Part shown: positions 1 to 7,671 of the stretch, piece after piece
How positions within the stretch are numbered: the stretch's first letter is position 1
Layout: every line of letters starts with the position of its first letter
NCBI GenBank assembly: GCA_964630925.1
Contig: CAZVZK010000150.1
Coordinates: forward strand, 1 to 24,995
Origin: RGDT01 sp964630925
GTDB lineage: Bacteria > Planctomycetota > Planctomycetia > Gemmatales > Gemmataceae
Direction: 5' to 3'
DNA length: 24,995 bases
The notes under the pieces: generated by a model
What the model saw: only the letters and a program-made list of their open reading frames with translations
What the model was told of the DNA's origin: nothing
Database searches by the model: none
Position numbers and translations under genes: made by a program

Positions 1-274
1 GCGGGTTGCCCGCGTGGAAGATCGACTTCTTCGGGCTGCCGAGGGTGAGGAGCATGGGGCGGGAGCCGAGCGACGGGTTGGCGTCGAGCAGCTTCTGCGT
101 GACGGTCAACGCCCGCACGGCCGACGCCTCGGCCGCCGGGGAGGATTGGGCCTTCGGCAGCTTGGGCAGACGCACCTCGTGCCCCTTGAGGGCATCGGGC
201 GAGAGGTAGGCGGTGTGGATGCCGTCGCAGCCGGCGAGGGCGAGCAGCAGGGCGAACGCGATGCGTGCCGACAT
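1..274 (-). CDS. Lipoprotein, N-terminal part only (gene runs off the window)
   Basis: Reading leftward from the ATG at 274-272, an open frame continues to the window edge without a stop (91 codons seen). The product starts MSARIAFALLLALAGC, a short basic start, a hydrophobic stretch and an LAGC lipobox with the cysteine at residue 16. Export by Sec, lipidation and membrane anchoring are therefore expected. The mature part begins with a Lys/Pro-rich linker and then reads as a soluble domain (LLTLGSPKKSIFHAGNP near the edge). This faintly recalls the region ahead of the HExxH helix in M48-type peptidases, but the motif itself is outside the window, so I assign no function. The gene is divergent from the PH-domain gene at 413, so about 138 bp must hold both promoters. 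Confidence 0.75.
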   Translation of the reverse strand, partial: MSARIAFALLLALAGCDGIHTAYLSPDALKGHEVRLPKLPKAQSSPAAEASAVRALTVTQKLLDANPSLGSRPMLLTLGSPKKSIFHAGNP

Positions 275-367
275 GGCCGGGCCCCTCCCTGAGTGCGAGT
301 AGCGCGGGGATACCGTGCGGGGGGCCGGGTGTCCAGAGGGAAACGGGCCGGGCGGGGGCGTGCGCCG

Positions 368-373
368 TATCAT
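368..373 (+). promoter_or_regulatory. Candidate -10 box (TATCAT) for the PH-domain gene
   Basis: TATCAT lies 39 bp before the ATG at 413. It fits a TANNAT-like hexamer that recurs shortly upstream of many genes in this window. No convincing -35 box is visible. Pattern-based only. Confidence 0.35.
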
Positions 374-412
374 GGCGGGGTGTACCCCAGGATCACGAAG
401 GGCCACGCCGCC

Positions 413-946
413 ATGACCGAGACTGCCACGCCGACCACCGCCCCCGCCCGCCTGGAGCCGGCCATCACCGGCGTGGTGCCGCCGCTGCTGGGCGAGGGGC
501 GCCTCCGCGAGGCGTGGCCGTCGCTGTCGGTGGTGAGCCCGGTGTTCGGGACGCTGGGGTGGAAGCTGGTGCGGACGGGCTTGCTGGCCCCCCTGGGGTG
601 GCCGCTGCTGGGGCTGGCGTTCCTGCGGAAATTCGCGCCGTGGATCTGCGCCCGATACACGCTGACGAACCGCCGGCTGATGATCCAGCGCGGGTGGAGG
701 CCGGCGCCGGTGCAGGAGGTGAGGCTCGAAGAGATCCACGACGTGCGTCTGGACGAGAAGACCATTGACAGCTTCTTGATCAGCGGGACGCTGGAGATCC
801 TGGGCGACAAGCGGCAGTTGCTGATGACGCTGACGGGCGTGCCGGAGCCGGCGGGGTTCAAGGAGGCGATCCTGAACGCGGTGCGGGCGTGGGGCGTGCC
901 GGCGAACAAGGTGGTCGGCCCGTTCAGGGGCGCGGGCGAGAAGTGA
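413..946 (+). CDS. PH domain (bPH2/YdbS-like) membrane-associated protein
   Basis: 177 residues from the ATG at 413; the frame is open back to 293 but the upstream part looks non-coding. After a Pro/Thr-rich N-terminus there is a hydrophobic region at about residues 45-75 (LLAPLGWPLLGLAFLRKF) that could be a membrane hairpin. It is followed by ARYTLTNRRLMIQRGW and a strand-rich segment ending in SGTLEIL. The TLTNRRL pattern leading into EVRLEEIHDVRLDEK is typical of the bacterial PH domain family bPH_2 (YdbS/YdbT-like), small membrane proteins of poorly known function. It precedes two small genes on the same strand with a 54-bp gap. No catalytic residues are expected. Confidence 0.8.
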   Translation: MTETATPTTAPARLEPAITGVVPPLLGEGRLREAWPSLSVVSPVFGTLGWKLVRTGLLAPLGWPLLGLAFLRKFAPWICARYTLTNRRLMIQRGWRPAPVQEVRLEEIHDVRLDEKTIDSFLISGTLEILGDKRQLLMTLTGVPEPAGFKEAILNAVRAWGVPANKVVGPFRGAGEK

Positions 947-1000
947 TGGGCGGCTCGTCACGGGGCCGATGCGGACAATCACGACACGGCGGGGGGGCAG

Positions 1001-1303
1001 ATGACGCAGCGGAACGAGACGAAGCGGGATGAGGAGGCCCGCAAGTCGGCTCTGATTCAGCGGATCAGCGCCCACCTCGCGGGTGTGGGCGGCAGGCTGC
1101 GGCCCACGCAGGAGGCCGGCCTCCGCGAGATGCGTGCCGCCGAGCTGCGTCCGCTCGCGCGGGAGCTGGAGAGGCACGCCGACGTCGTGGCGGTCAACGC
1201 CAGAGTTCTCGGCGCGATCCGGGCCGCGAGGGATGCCCGCTGGGCGGCGGAGCAGCGTGAGCTCGACAGGCTCATCCCCCCCGCCTTCACGAGCTGGCTG
1301 TGA
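1001..1303 (+). CDS. Small Arg/Ala-rich helical protein, unknown
   Basis: 100 residues from the ATG at 1001 to the TGA at 1303. The product is strongly charged and looks entirely helical (MRAAELRPLARELERHAD), with no signal peptide, membrane segment or motif I recognise. A possible -10 (GACAAT, 974-979) lies 21 bp upstream. The G-run before the ATG (990-996) is a weak ribosome site. Its stop codon overlaps the earliest GTG (1300) of the following DinB-type frame as GTGA, which would suit translational coupling. GC-rich DNA makes long chance frames common, so the evidence for a real gene is moderate. Confidence 0.5.
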   Translation: MTQRNETKRDEEARKSALIQRISAHLAGVGGRLRPTQEAGLREMRAAELRPLARELERHADVVAVNARVLGAIRAARDARWAAEQRELDRLIPPAFTSWL

Positions 1304-1347
1304 CGCGCCGCGTCCGCCCCGACCCACACGCCCGAACGCGAAGACGG

Positions 1348-1872
1348 ATGTCCCGGCCGGGGGGATTCACCGTGCAAGACGATGTCGTTGCCCTGTTCGC
1401 GTATGATCGCTGGGCGAACCGCAAGATACTGGACGCCTGCCGCGAGCTGACCGCCGAACAGTACGCCGCCGAGCCCGTGCCCGGGTGGTCGTCGGTCCGC
1501 TCGACCGTCTATCACATTGCACTGGTGACGGAGTTTCACTTGCGCACGATGGCCGGCGACCCCGATGACGCCCTCCCGGCCGAGGCCGACCTGGCAACCG
1601 TGGACGACGCGGCCCGGTTGCTGGAGCGCGCCTATCGACGCTTCGAGGGTATTCAGCCGACCATGACGCCTGAGTGGATCAACACCCTCTTGACGCTGCG
1701 CCCGCCCGGCTTCACGGCGACCCTGCCGCGGTGGGCGATGCTGCGCCACATTGTCAATCATTCGACCTATCACCGCGGGCAGGTCGCGTCCAAGCTCAAG
1801 CGGTTCGGTGTCGAACAGCCGTTGACGGATTTCTTCTTCTGGGCACTTGAACAGATCCCGCAAGTGAAATGA
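1348..1872 (+). CDS. DinB family protein (DinB/YfiT four-helix-bundle putative metalloenzyme)
   Basis: 174 residues from the ATG at 1348. The fold signature is clear: VALFAYDRWANRKILDACREL near the start, then VYHIALVTEFHLRTM and HIVNHSTYHRGQVASKL near the end. His residues in the second and last helices form the usual three-His metal site of the DinB/YfiT superfamily, which includes thiol-dependent transferases and many stress-linked proteins without known substrates. The length matches the family. The start is uncertain: GTG at 1300 would overlap the upstream stop, and GTG at 1372, preceded by a G-run (1357-1363), would give an N-terminus directly on the first helix. The product is probably cytoplasmic. 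Confidence 0.88.
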   Translation: MSRPGGFTVQDDVVALFAYDRWANRKILDACRELTAEQYAAEPVPGWSSVRSTVYHIALVTEFHLRTMAGDPDDALPAEADLATVDDAARLLERAYRRFEGIQPTMTPEWINTLLTLRPPGFTATLPRWAMLRHIVNHSTYHRGQVASKLKRFGVEQPLTDFFFWALEQIPQVK

Positions 1873-1939
1873 GGGCCGGTTCCCGCAAGGCCCCCGCCCC
1901 TGCCCGCGAGGTTCTTAACGGCCCTCGCGTGCCGCGGCA

Positions 1940-2896
1940 TCACTTCGCGCCGGCGCCGAGAATGATGTCGGGCCACCCCACGGGTATCCGTGCCGCCAGG
2001 TTCTCGCCGTACACCTCGCGGAGCCCCAGCTCCACGACGTGCATGTGCCCGACGTAGCAATGGCACGTCTTCACGGGGCAGGTGTCCGGCGCGTCCAGCG
2101 TCACCCAGCCGTCGCGGAACAGGTTGCCCAGCACCCGCCCCACGAAGAAGCACCGCCGCAGGTCGCCCTCGTCGTCCAGGTACACCGCCCGCTGCCCCGC
2201 CGTGCAGGGCCGCCCCAGGCTCGCGTAGTGCTGGTTGTTCAGCGCGAACAGCGGGTCCACCGCCAGAATCCGCGCCAACTCCTCCGCCGCGTAGTAATCC
2301 GCCTCGCGCTTGTAGGCATTGACCCACAGGTACACGTCCGCCGGCAGGAGCCGCCGCACCCGCTCGACCTCCGCGATGTTCTCGCGCGTCCCCACCACCC
2401 CCACGCTGAACGGCACCCCGCGCCGCCGTAGGAGATCCCACTTCGCAAGCAGCGGCTCCAGCTCCGTCTCGCCGGGGTGATACGTCGTCCACAAGGCGAG
2501 TTTGCAGCCAGGGCTTTTCGTAGAGCACGCTTCCGGCGTGCTTCCCGGGAGCACGCTGGAAGCGTGCTCTACGAGGGAGGTGATCTCATCCAGCCACGCG
2601 CCCACGTCGAACGACAGGTTCGTCTGCACGGTCACGCGCCGCACCCGCGGCATCGCCAGCAGCCGGCCCACCTCGCGCCGCCAGTACGGCAGCACCAGGT
2701 ACTCCGCCTTCGGCGTGATGAAGAATTCCACCTCCCGATCCAGTCCCCCTACCCTGTTCACCACCCGCACCAGCCGGGCCTCGTCCTCGCGGAACGCCGA
2801 CGACTCCACGCGCGTCTCGTTCGCGTTCCACGGGCAGTACCCGCACGTGAAGTTGCACCACTCCAGCCGCGTGCGGAACAGCACCAGAAGCGTCAT
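1940..2896 (-). CDS. STM4011-family radical SAM protein carrying an in-frame palindromic insertion
   Basis: 318 residues, ATG at 2896, TGA at 1942-1940. The N-terminus has the radical SAM cysteine motif CNFTCGYC (C14, C18, C21), which binds the 4Fe-4S cluster and S-adenosylmethionine. Further cysteines sit in the C-terminal half (RRCFFVG and CPVKTCHCYVGH) and could hold a second cluster. Overall sequence and partnership match the family named after Salmonella STM4011, whose reaction is not known to me. The start overlaps the stop of the STM4012-type gene as ATGA, so the two are surely co-translated. Residues of about 126-146 (HASSVLPGSTPEACST...) are encoded by a 55-bp near-perfect palindrome (2519-2573) and its edge. 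They separate LDEITSLVE from KLALWTTYHPGE, which I expect to be nearly contiguous in relatives. Without frameshift or stop, the gene may still work. Confidence 0.85.
   Translation of the reverse strand: MTLLVLFRTRLEWCNFTCGYCPWNANETRVESSAFREDEARLVRVVNRVGGLDREVEFFITPKAEYLVLPYWRREVGRLLAMPRVRRVTVQTNLSFDVGAWLDEITSLVEHASSVLPGSTPEACSTKSPGCKLALWTTYHPGETELEPLLAKWDLLRRRGVPFSVGVVGTRENIAEVERVRRLLPADVYLWVNAYKREADYYAAEELARILAVDPLFALNNQHYASLGRPCTAGQRAVYLDDEGDLRRCFFVGRVLGNLFRDGWVTLDAPDTCPVKTCHCYVGHMHVVELGLREVYGENLAARIPVGWPDIILGAGAK
2519..2573. repeat. 55-bp palindromic REP-like element inside a coding region
   Basis: The element starts CGTAGAGCACGCTTCC and ends GGAAGCGTGCTCTACG. The two halves pair along the whole length around base 2546, apart from two G-T positions. 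Each half is itself a small hairpin because AGCACGC is followed by GCGTGCT, so it can fold as one long stem or as two hairpins. It is in frame with the radical SAM gene and adds no stop codon. The GTAGAGCACGCTTCCAGCGTGCT type of sequence is one I recall as a dispersed repeat in Gemmata-like genomes; copy number cannot be seen here. Confidence 0.85.
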
Positions 2897-4167
2897 GAGT
2901 CGTACTCGTAGGTGTCGATCAGCCGACGCACCCGCTCCGAGAAGAACAGCCCGCCGATCACGTCCGCGTGCCGCACCCCCCGCGCCGTCAGGCGGATCAC
3001 CCCGCCCTCCTCGCGGATGCAGCCCTCCGCCTCCAGCGCCGCCCACTCCGCCGGGAACCCCTCACGCAGGGCGGCCGCCCCCACCCCGTCGTACAGCAGC
3101 GACTGGATCACGCCCCGCCGGCGGCGCTCGTCGTCGTCCATCTCGAACCCGTGCCGGATGGCGTCGTCGCCACGCCGCATCGCCGCCGAATACCCCTCGA
3201 TGACCGCGCGGATGTTCTTCGTCACCATCTTCCACGGCGTCGAATAATGCAGGCCCGCCGTGTAACTCCTGGCCCCCGCCCCCAGCCCCAGCATCCCGTG
3301 CTTCTGACACCGGTACTCATCATCCCCGTCGTCGCCCGCGTCCCGGCGGAATTGCCGCATCGTCACCTGCCGCCACCCCGTCAGCCGATCCAGCGCGGCG
3401 TCGTACATGGCCGCCATCTCGTGGGCCGTCGGCGAATGCCCCCTCACCCCCAGCCCCGTCAACGGCCGGACGTACAGCGGGTACAGGAACAGGCTGGTGG
3501 CAGGCGAGGCGATCGCCGCGTCCAGCGAAGCCAGCCACGTCGCCATCGTCTGCCCAGGCAGCCCGTAGATCAGATCGAGGTTCAGATGCCGGAACCCCGC
3601 CCGCGCCGCCGCGTCGATGGCCGCCAGCCCCGAGCGCCGGTTCACCGCCTCGCGCTCGCCCCCGTCGAACGACTGCACGCCCAGGCTCAGACGTGAGAAC
3701 CCCATCCCCGCCAGCGCCGCCGCCTTCTCCCCGTCCAGCGTCTCCGGGCTCGCCTCGATGCACGACCCCGCCCCCGGCCTCACCCCCAGCGCCCCCAGGC
3801 CGCGCACCAGCCGGCCCAGCTCGTCCACCGTCAGGAAGGTGGGAGTCCCGCCGCCGAGGTACAGGCGGCTGAACCGCGCCCCCGGCAGGGCCTCCGCGGC
3901 CAGCGCCGCCTGCCGCTCCAGCGCGTCGAGGTACGCCGGCACCGGCCCGCGCTCCCCCGTCGCCAGGGTGAACAGGTTGCAGAACGAGCATCGCTGGGCG
4001 CAGAACGGCACGTGGACGTACAGGTACAGCGAGCGCAAGTCCTCCCCGCGCCACGCCTCGGCGAACGCGCGGGGCGTCAGGGGCCGATACGCCTTCTTGT
4101 GCGGGTAGCCGTAGACGTACCCCGGATAGGCGTTGGCCCGGAGGTCGGCGGAGAAGGTCGAGAGCAT
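2893..4167 (-). CDS. STM4012-family radical SAM protein (HemW-like)
   Basis: 424 residues from the ATG at 4167. Radical SAM motif CAQRCSFC (C56, C60, C63) is followed by LYLGGGTPTFL, the Gly-rich SAM-binding strand of the HemN/HemW branch, and by LSLGVQSFD and LIYGLPGQT, also hallmarks of that branch. The N-terminus NAYPGYVYGYPHKKAYRPL is typical of the STM4012 family rather than of true HemW. These proteins have often been called coproporphyrinogen oxidases, but that activity should not be assumed. The start at 4167 is preferred over the ATG at 4197 because a TAGGAT -10 box overlaps the latter, leaving it outside the expected transcript. The gene overlaps the STM4011-type gene by 4 bp. Cytoplasmic, oxygen-sensitive chemistry is likely. 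Confidence 0.88.
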   Translation of the reverse strand: MLSTFSADLRANAYPGYVYGYPHKKAYRPLTPRAFAEAWRGEDLRSLYLYVHVPFCAQRCSFCNLFTLATGERGPVPAYLDALERQAALAAEALPGARFSRLYLGGGTPTFLTVDELGRLVRGLGALGVRPGAGSCIEASPETLDGEKAAALAGMGFSRLSLGVQSFDGGEREAVNRRSGLAAIDAAARAGFRHLNLDLIYGLPGQTMATWLASLDAAIASPATSLFLYPLYVRPLTGLGVRGHSPTAHEMAAMYDAALDRLTGWRQVTMRQFRRDAGDDGDDEYRCQKHGMLGLGAGARSYTAGLHYSTPWKMVTKNIRAVIEGYSAAMRRGDDAIRHGFEMDDDERRRRGVIQSLLYDGVGAAALREGFPAEWAALEAEGCIREEGGVIRLTARGVRHADVIGGLFFSERVRRLIDTYEYDS

Positions 4168-4195
4168 GCGGCACCGCGTGCTGGGGACACGGATC

Positions 4196-4201
4196 ATCCT
4201 A
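4196..4201 (-). promoter_or_regulatory. Candidate -10 box (TAGGAT) for the STM4012-STM4011 pair
   Basis: TAGGAT on the minus strand at 4201-4196 overlaps an in-frame ATG (4197-4195). A transcript starting about 7 nt downstream would begin near 4189 and leave a leader of about 22 nt before the ATG at 4167. This supports the shorter start of the radical SAM gene. No good -35 is visible. Confidence 0.4.
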
Positions 4202-4256
4202 CCGGCCCCCCGCACGGGCGTCAGGGCCGGGGCTCCGCCTGCCGTCCCCCGTCTGC

Positions 4257-4262
4257 TACAAT
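4257..4262 (+). promoter_or_regulatory. Candidate -10 box (TACAAT) for the small gene at 4287
   Basis: TACAAT, preceded by GC, lies 24 bp before the ATG at 4287. A transcript from it would keep the AGGGGG ribosome site at 4274-4279. It is divergent from the TAGGAT box of the radical SAM pair about 60 bp away. Confidence 0.45.
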
Positions 4263-4286
4263 CGGTCGGCAGCAAGGGGGTGAATC

Positions 4287-4649
4287 ATGGCCAGGTCCGT
4301 CGAGAGCCAGATCGACTACGTCCACGCCCGCATCCACAAACTCCTCAACGACGCGGTGATCGAGCACACCATCGTCGTGATGCGCGAATTGAGCCAGGGC
4401 CTATCGCAGCTCTCCGGCGCCCTCGGCGGCGACGCCGACTCCATCGGCGAAGCCATCAAACAGCGTCTCAAGGACACCCTGCTGCCGCTGACCAGCGAGT
4501 CGATCCGCGAGGCGCTGCACAAGGGCGAGCTGCCGATCACCAACGGCATCATCCGCACCAAGAACCGCATCCTCAAGCTGATCGGCGTCGAGATCCCCGA
4601 CAGCCACAAGGAGATCGACGCCCGCAACTACCCCAACTACACCTGGTGA
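4287..4649 (+). CDS. Small unknown protein encoded against the radical SAM locus
   Basis: 120 residues from the ATG at 4287, with a good ribosome site (AGGGGG, 8 bp spacing) and a TACAAT box just upstream, so I regard it as real. The sequence looks helical and amphipathic (LNDAVIEHTIVVMRELSQGL; LPLTSESIREALHKGELP), with no signal peptide, membrane segment, cysteine or motif I recognise. It is the only plus-strand gene inside the block of minus-strand genes from cbiX to the STM4011-type gene. Its stop codon (TGA 4647-4649) lies in the outermost bases of the inverted repeat 4645-4790. Function unknown; a link with the flanking radical SAM genes is only positional. Confidence 0.75.
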   Translation: MARSVESQIDYVHARIHKLLNDAVIEHTIVVMRELSQGLSQLSGALGGDADSIGEAIKQRLKDTLLPLTSESIREALHKGELPITNGIIRTKNRILKLIGVEIPDSHKEIDARNYPNYTW

Positions 4650-4790
4650 GGAATAGGGGTCAGGGGTCAGGGGTCAGTAAGAGAAGACAAGAAGAACAGC
4701 CAGTGAACAGCCAAGACAGCAGAGGGCCTTGTCTTCTCTTGGCTGTTCACTTTCTTACTGACTCCTGACCCCTGACCCCTATTCCTCACC
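4645..4790. repeat. Inverted repeat with 38-bp arms between convergent genes (GGGGTCA family); possible bidirectional terminator
   Basis: Left arm 4645-4682 and right arm 4753-4790 match at 37 of 38 positions as reverse complements. Each carries tandem GGGGTCA-type heptamers (TGACCCC on the other strand). Inside are two competing stems: AAGAGAAGACAAG (4679-4691) with 4728-4740, and AGTGAACAGCCAAGA (4702-4716) with 4737-4751. The flanking convergent genes both end inside the outer arms: TGA at 4647-4649 for the plus gene, TAG at 4781-4779 for the minus gene. A transcript from either side would fold strongly here, though no run of T follows. Confidence 0.85.
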
Positions 4791-5606
4791 CCTGCCGAGC
4801 GGCAGCATCAGCTCGGCGTACGGCACGGTGGTCACGCTGGGGTGGGCGATGCGGTGCCCACGCCGGCCGTCCTCGCCGTACGCCTCGCCGTGGTCGCCCA
4901 TCAGCAAGGCGAGGCACGCGCCGCGGCGGCGGACGCCCTCCAGCAGGGGCGGGAGCTGCGAATCCACGTACGCCAGCGCCGCCGCCTGCGAGTCGAAGCA
5001 GTCCTCCCCCGCCCCCGGCAGGTAGAACGCATGAGGCGGGTGCGTCGCGCTGAAGTTGATGAACAGAAGGAATCGTTGCTCGTGCGGGAGACGCTCCAGC
5101 CAGGCCAGGGCGGCACCCACCTGATTCCCCGCCGACTCGCGGCACGCCACCCCGAGCTGAGGCGTCCACACGCTCTCCTGGAAGAACCCCGGCAGCACCC
5201 TCCCCAGAGGGTTGCGCTCGTTGAAGAACCCCACCCCGCCGACGCAGAACGTCCGGTACCCCAGCGTAGCGAGCCCCGACAGCACGTCCGGCACGCCCCT
5301 GAACACGTACGTCGCCGCCGCCGTGCTGAGCGACCCCTCGAACTCCATCGCGAACAGGCGCGGGTGCGGCCCCGGCCCCACCGGCGTCGGCAGGAACCCG
5401 TGGAAGAACGCCAGGTGCGCCGGCAGCGTGAACGTGCCGGACGTCTCGCGCATCTCCCACCCGCCCGGCAGGAGCCGCGCCAGGTTCGGCGTCCGCCCAC
5501 GCTCATGGCACCAGCGGGCCACGTCGTAGCGCAGGCAGTCGAGCGTGACGAACAGCACGTTCGCCCTGCCGACGACCGCGTTCATGTCCAGCGCCATGCC
5601 GTTCAT
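4779..5606 (-). CDS. STM4013/SEN3800-family hydrolase (alkaline phosphatase/sulfatase superfamily)
   Basis: 275 residues if started at the ATG at 5606; 5597 and 5585 are in-frame alternatives, the last giving MNAVVGRANVLFVTLDCLRYD directly. The order of motifs fits the alkaline phosphatase superfamily: VTLDCLRYD (first metal Asp), TFTLPAHLAFFHG with a Thr at the usual nucleophile position, and LLMGDHGEAYGEDGRRGHR near the C-terminus (Asp-His metal ligands plus a later His). Sulfatases use Cys or Ser in CxPxR, which is absent here, so a phosphate or phosphonate ester substrate is more likely than a sulfate. Members of this family are encoded with STM4011- and STM4012-type radical SAM proteins. 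No signal peptide is seen, so it should be cytoplasmic. Its stop lies inside the 4645-4790 repeat. Confidence 0.85.
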   Translation of the reverse strand: MNGMALDMNAVVGRANVLFVTLDCLRYDVARWCHERGRTPNLARLLPGGWEMRETSGTFTLPAHLAFFHGFLPTPVGPGPHPRLFAMEFEGSLSTAAATYVFRGVPDVLSGLATLGYRTFCVGGVGFFNERNPLGRVLPGFFQESVWTPQLGVACRESAGNQVGAALAWLERLPHEQRFLLFINFSATHPPHAFYLPGAGEDCFDSQAAALAYVDSQLPPLLEGVRRRGACLALLMGDHGEAYGEDGRRGHRIAHPSVTTVPYAELMLPLGRGEE

Positions 5607-5615
5607 CACCCCCGA

Positions 5616-5697
5616 GAAGGGATGCGGGATGAGGGATGAAATCAAGAGATCGTCCTGGCTGTTACTTCATCCCTCATCCCTCATCCCTCATCCCTTC
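5616..5697. repeat. Inverted repeat with GGGATGA tandem units between cbiX and the STM4013-type gene
   Basis: The left arm (5616-5641) carries GGGATGA-type heptamers, and the right arm (5666-5697) carries their complement TCATCCC in four tandem units. The spacer is about 24 bp. The right arm supplies the last codons and the stop of the cbiX-like gene; the left arm ends 10 bp before the start of the STM4013-type gene. It is unrelated in sequence to the 4645-4790 repeat but built the same way. Confidence 0.85.
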
Positions 5698-6048
5698 GCG
5701 GACCCGCTCCTCCACGACATCGATTAGAAGAGGATGCCGACCCAGCGGCCCCGCCAGCACGAACCGCACCGCCGGGAACTCCGCCGCCAGGGCGTCGCGC
5801 GCCGCCGTCAGGTCGCGCGTCACGTGCGTCCCGGCCGACAGGAAGTACGGCACCATCACCACCACGCCCGCCCCCGCCGCCACGCACTCCCGCCCCCCGG
5901 CGATCATCCCGGGCTCCGCCAGCTCAAGGAACGACGCCACCGCGATGGGGTGCCCGCGCGACACCAACTGTCCCGCGACGTGCCGCAGGTCGTCGTTGGC
6001 CTCCGCCACGCGGCTGCCGTGCGCGATGAGTAGGATCGCGGTCTTCAT
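5674..6048 (-). CDS. cbiX: Short CbiX/SirB-type sirohydrochlorin chelatase-like protein
   Basis: 124 residues from the ATG at 6048, with a strong ribosome site (GGGGGAGAG) and a TACAAT box just upstream. It has the signature of the small CbiX family: AILLIAHGSR at the start (His 10) and VPYFLSAGTHVTRDL in the middle (second metal His). This family inserts cobalt, nickel or iron into sirohydrochlorin on the way to cobalamin, F430 or siroheme, and the short form acts as a homodimer. The metal cannot be told from sequence. The C-terminus (VREGMRDEG) is encoded by the GGGATGA repeat, so the natural end of the protein seems to have been replaced or extended by the repeat. The STM4013-type gene follows on the same strand after 67 bp. 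Confidence 0.85.
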   Translation of the reverse strand: MKTAILLIAHGSRVAEANDDLRHVAGQLVSRGHPIAVASFLELAEPGMIAGGRECVAAGAGVVVMVPYFLSAGTHVTRDLTAARDALAAEFPAVRFVLAGPLGRHPLLIDVVEERVREGMRDEG

Positions 6049-6057
6049 CTCTCCCCC

Positions 6058-6067
6058 ATTGTAGGAT
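6058..6067. promoter_or_regulatory. Overlapping divergent -10 boxes between cbiX and the kinase
   Basis: On the minus strand TACAAT (6063-6058) precedes the cbiX ATG by 9 bp. On the plus strand TAGGAT (6062-6067) precedes the kinase ATG at 6074 by 6 bp. The boxes share two bases. Normal -10 to start spacing places the kinase transcript start at or next to its ATG, which predicts a leaderless mRNA. The whole gap between the two start codons is 25 bp. Confidence 0.45.
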
Positions 6068-6073
6068 GAACGC

Positions 6074-7666
<1,593 letters not shown>

Positions 7667-7671
7667 ATCGC

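Noticed and set aside
2893..4167. Calling the HemW-like gene a coproporphyrinogen III oxidase
   Set aside because: The N-terminus and partnership with STM4011/STM4013 types point to a separate family; the porphyrin role is not supported by the sequence.
4197..4275. Longer starts of the STM4012-type radical SAM gene
   Set aside because: A -10 like TAGGAT covers the ATG at 4197, and the family-like N-terminus begins at the ATG at 4167.
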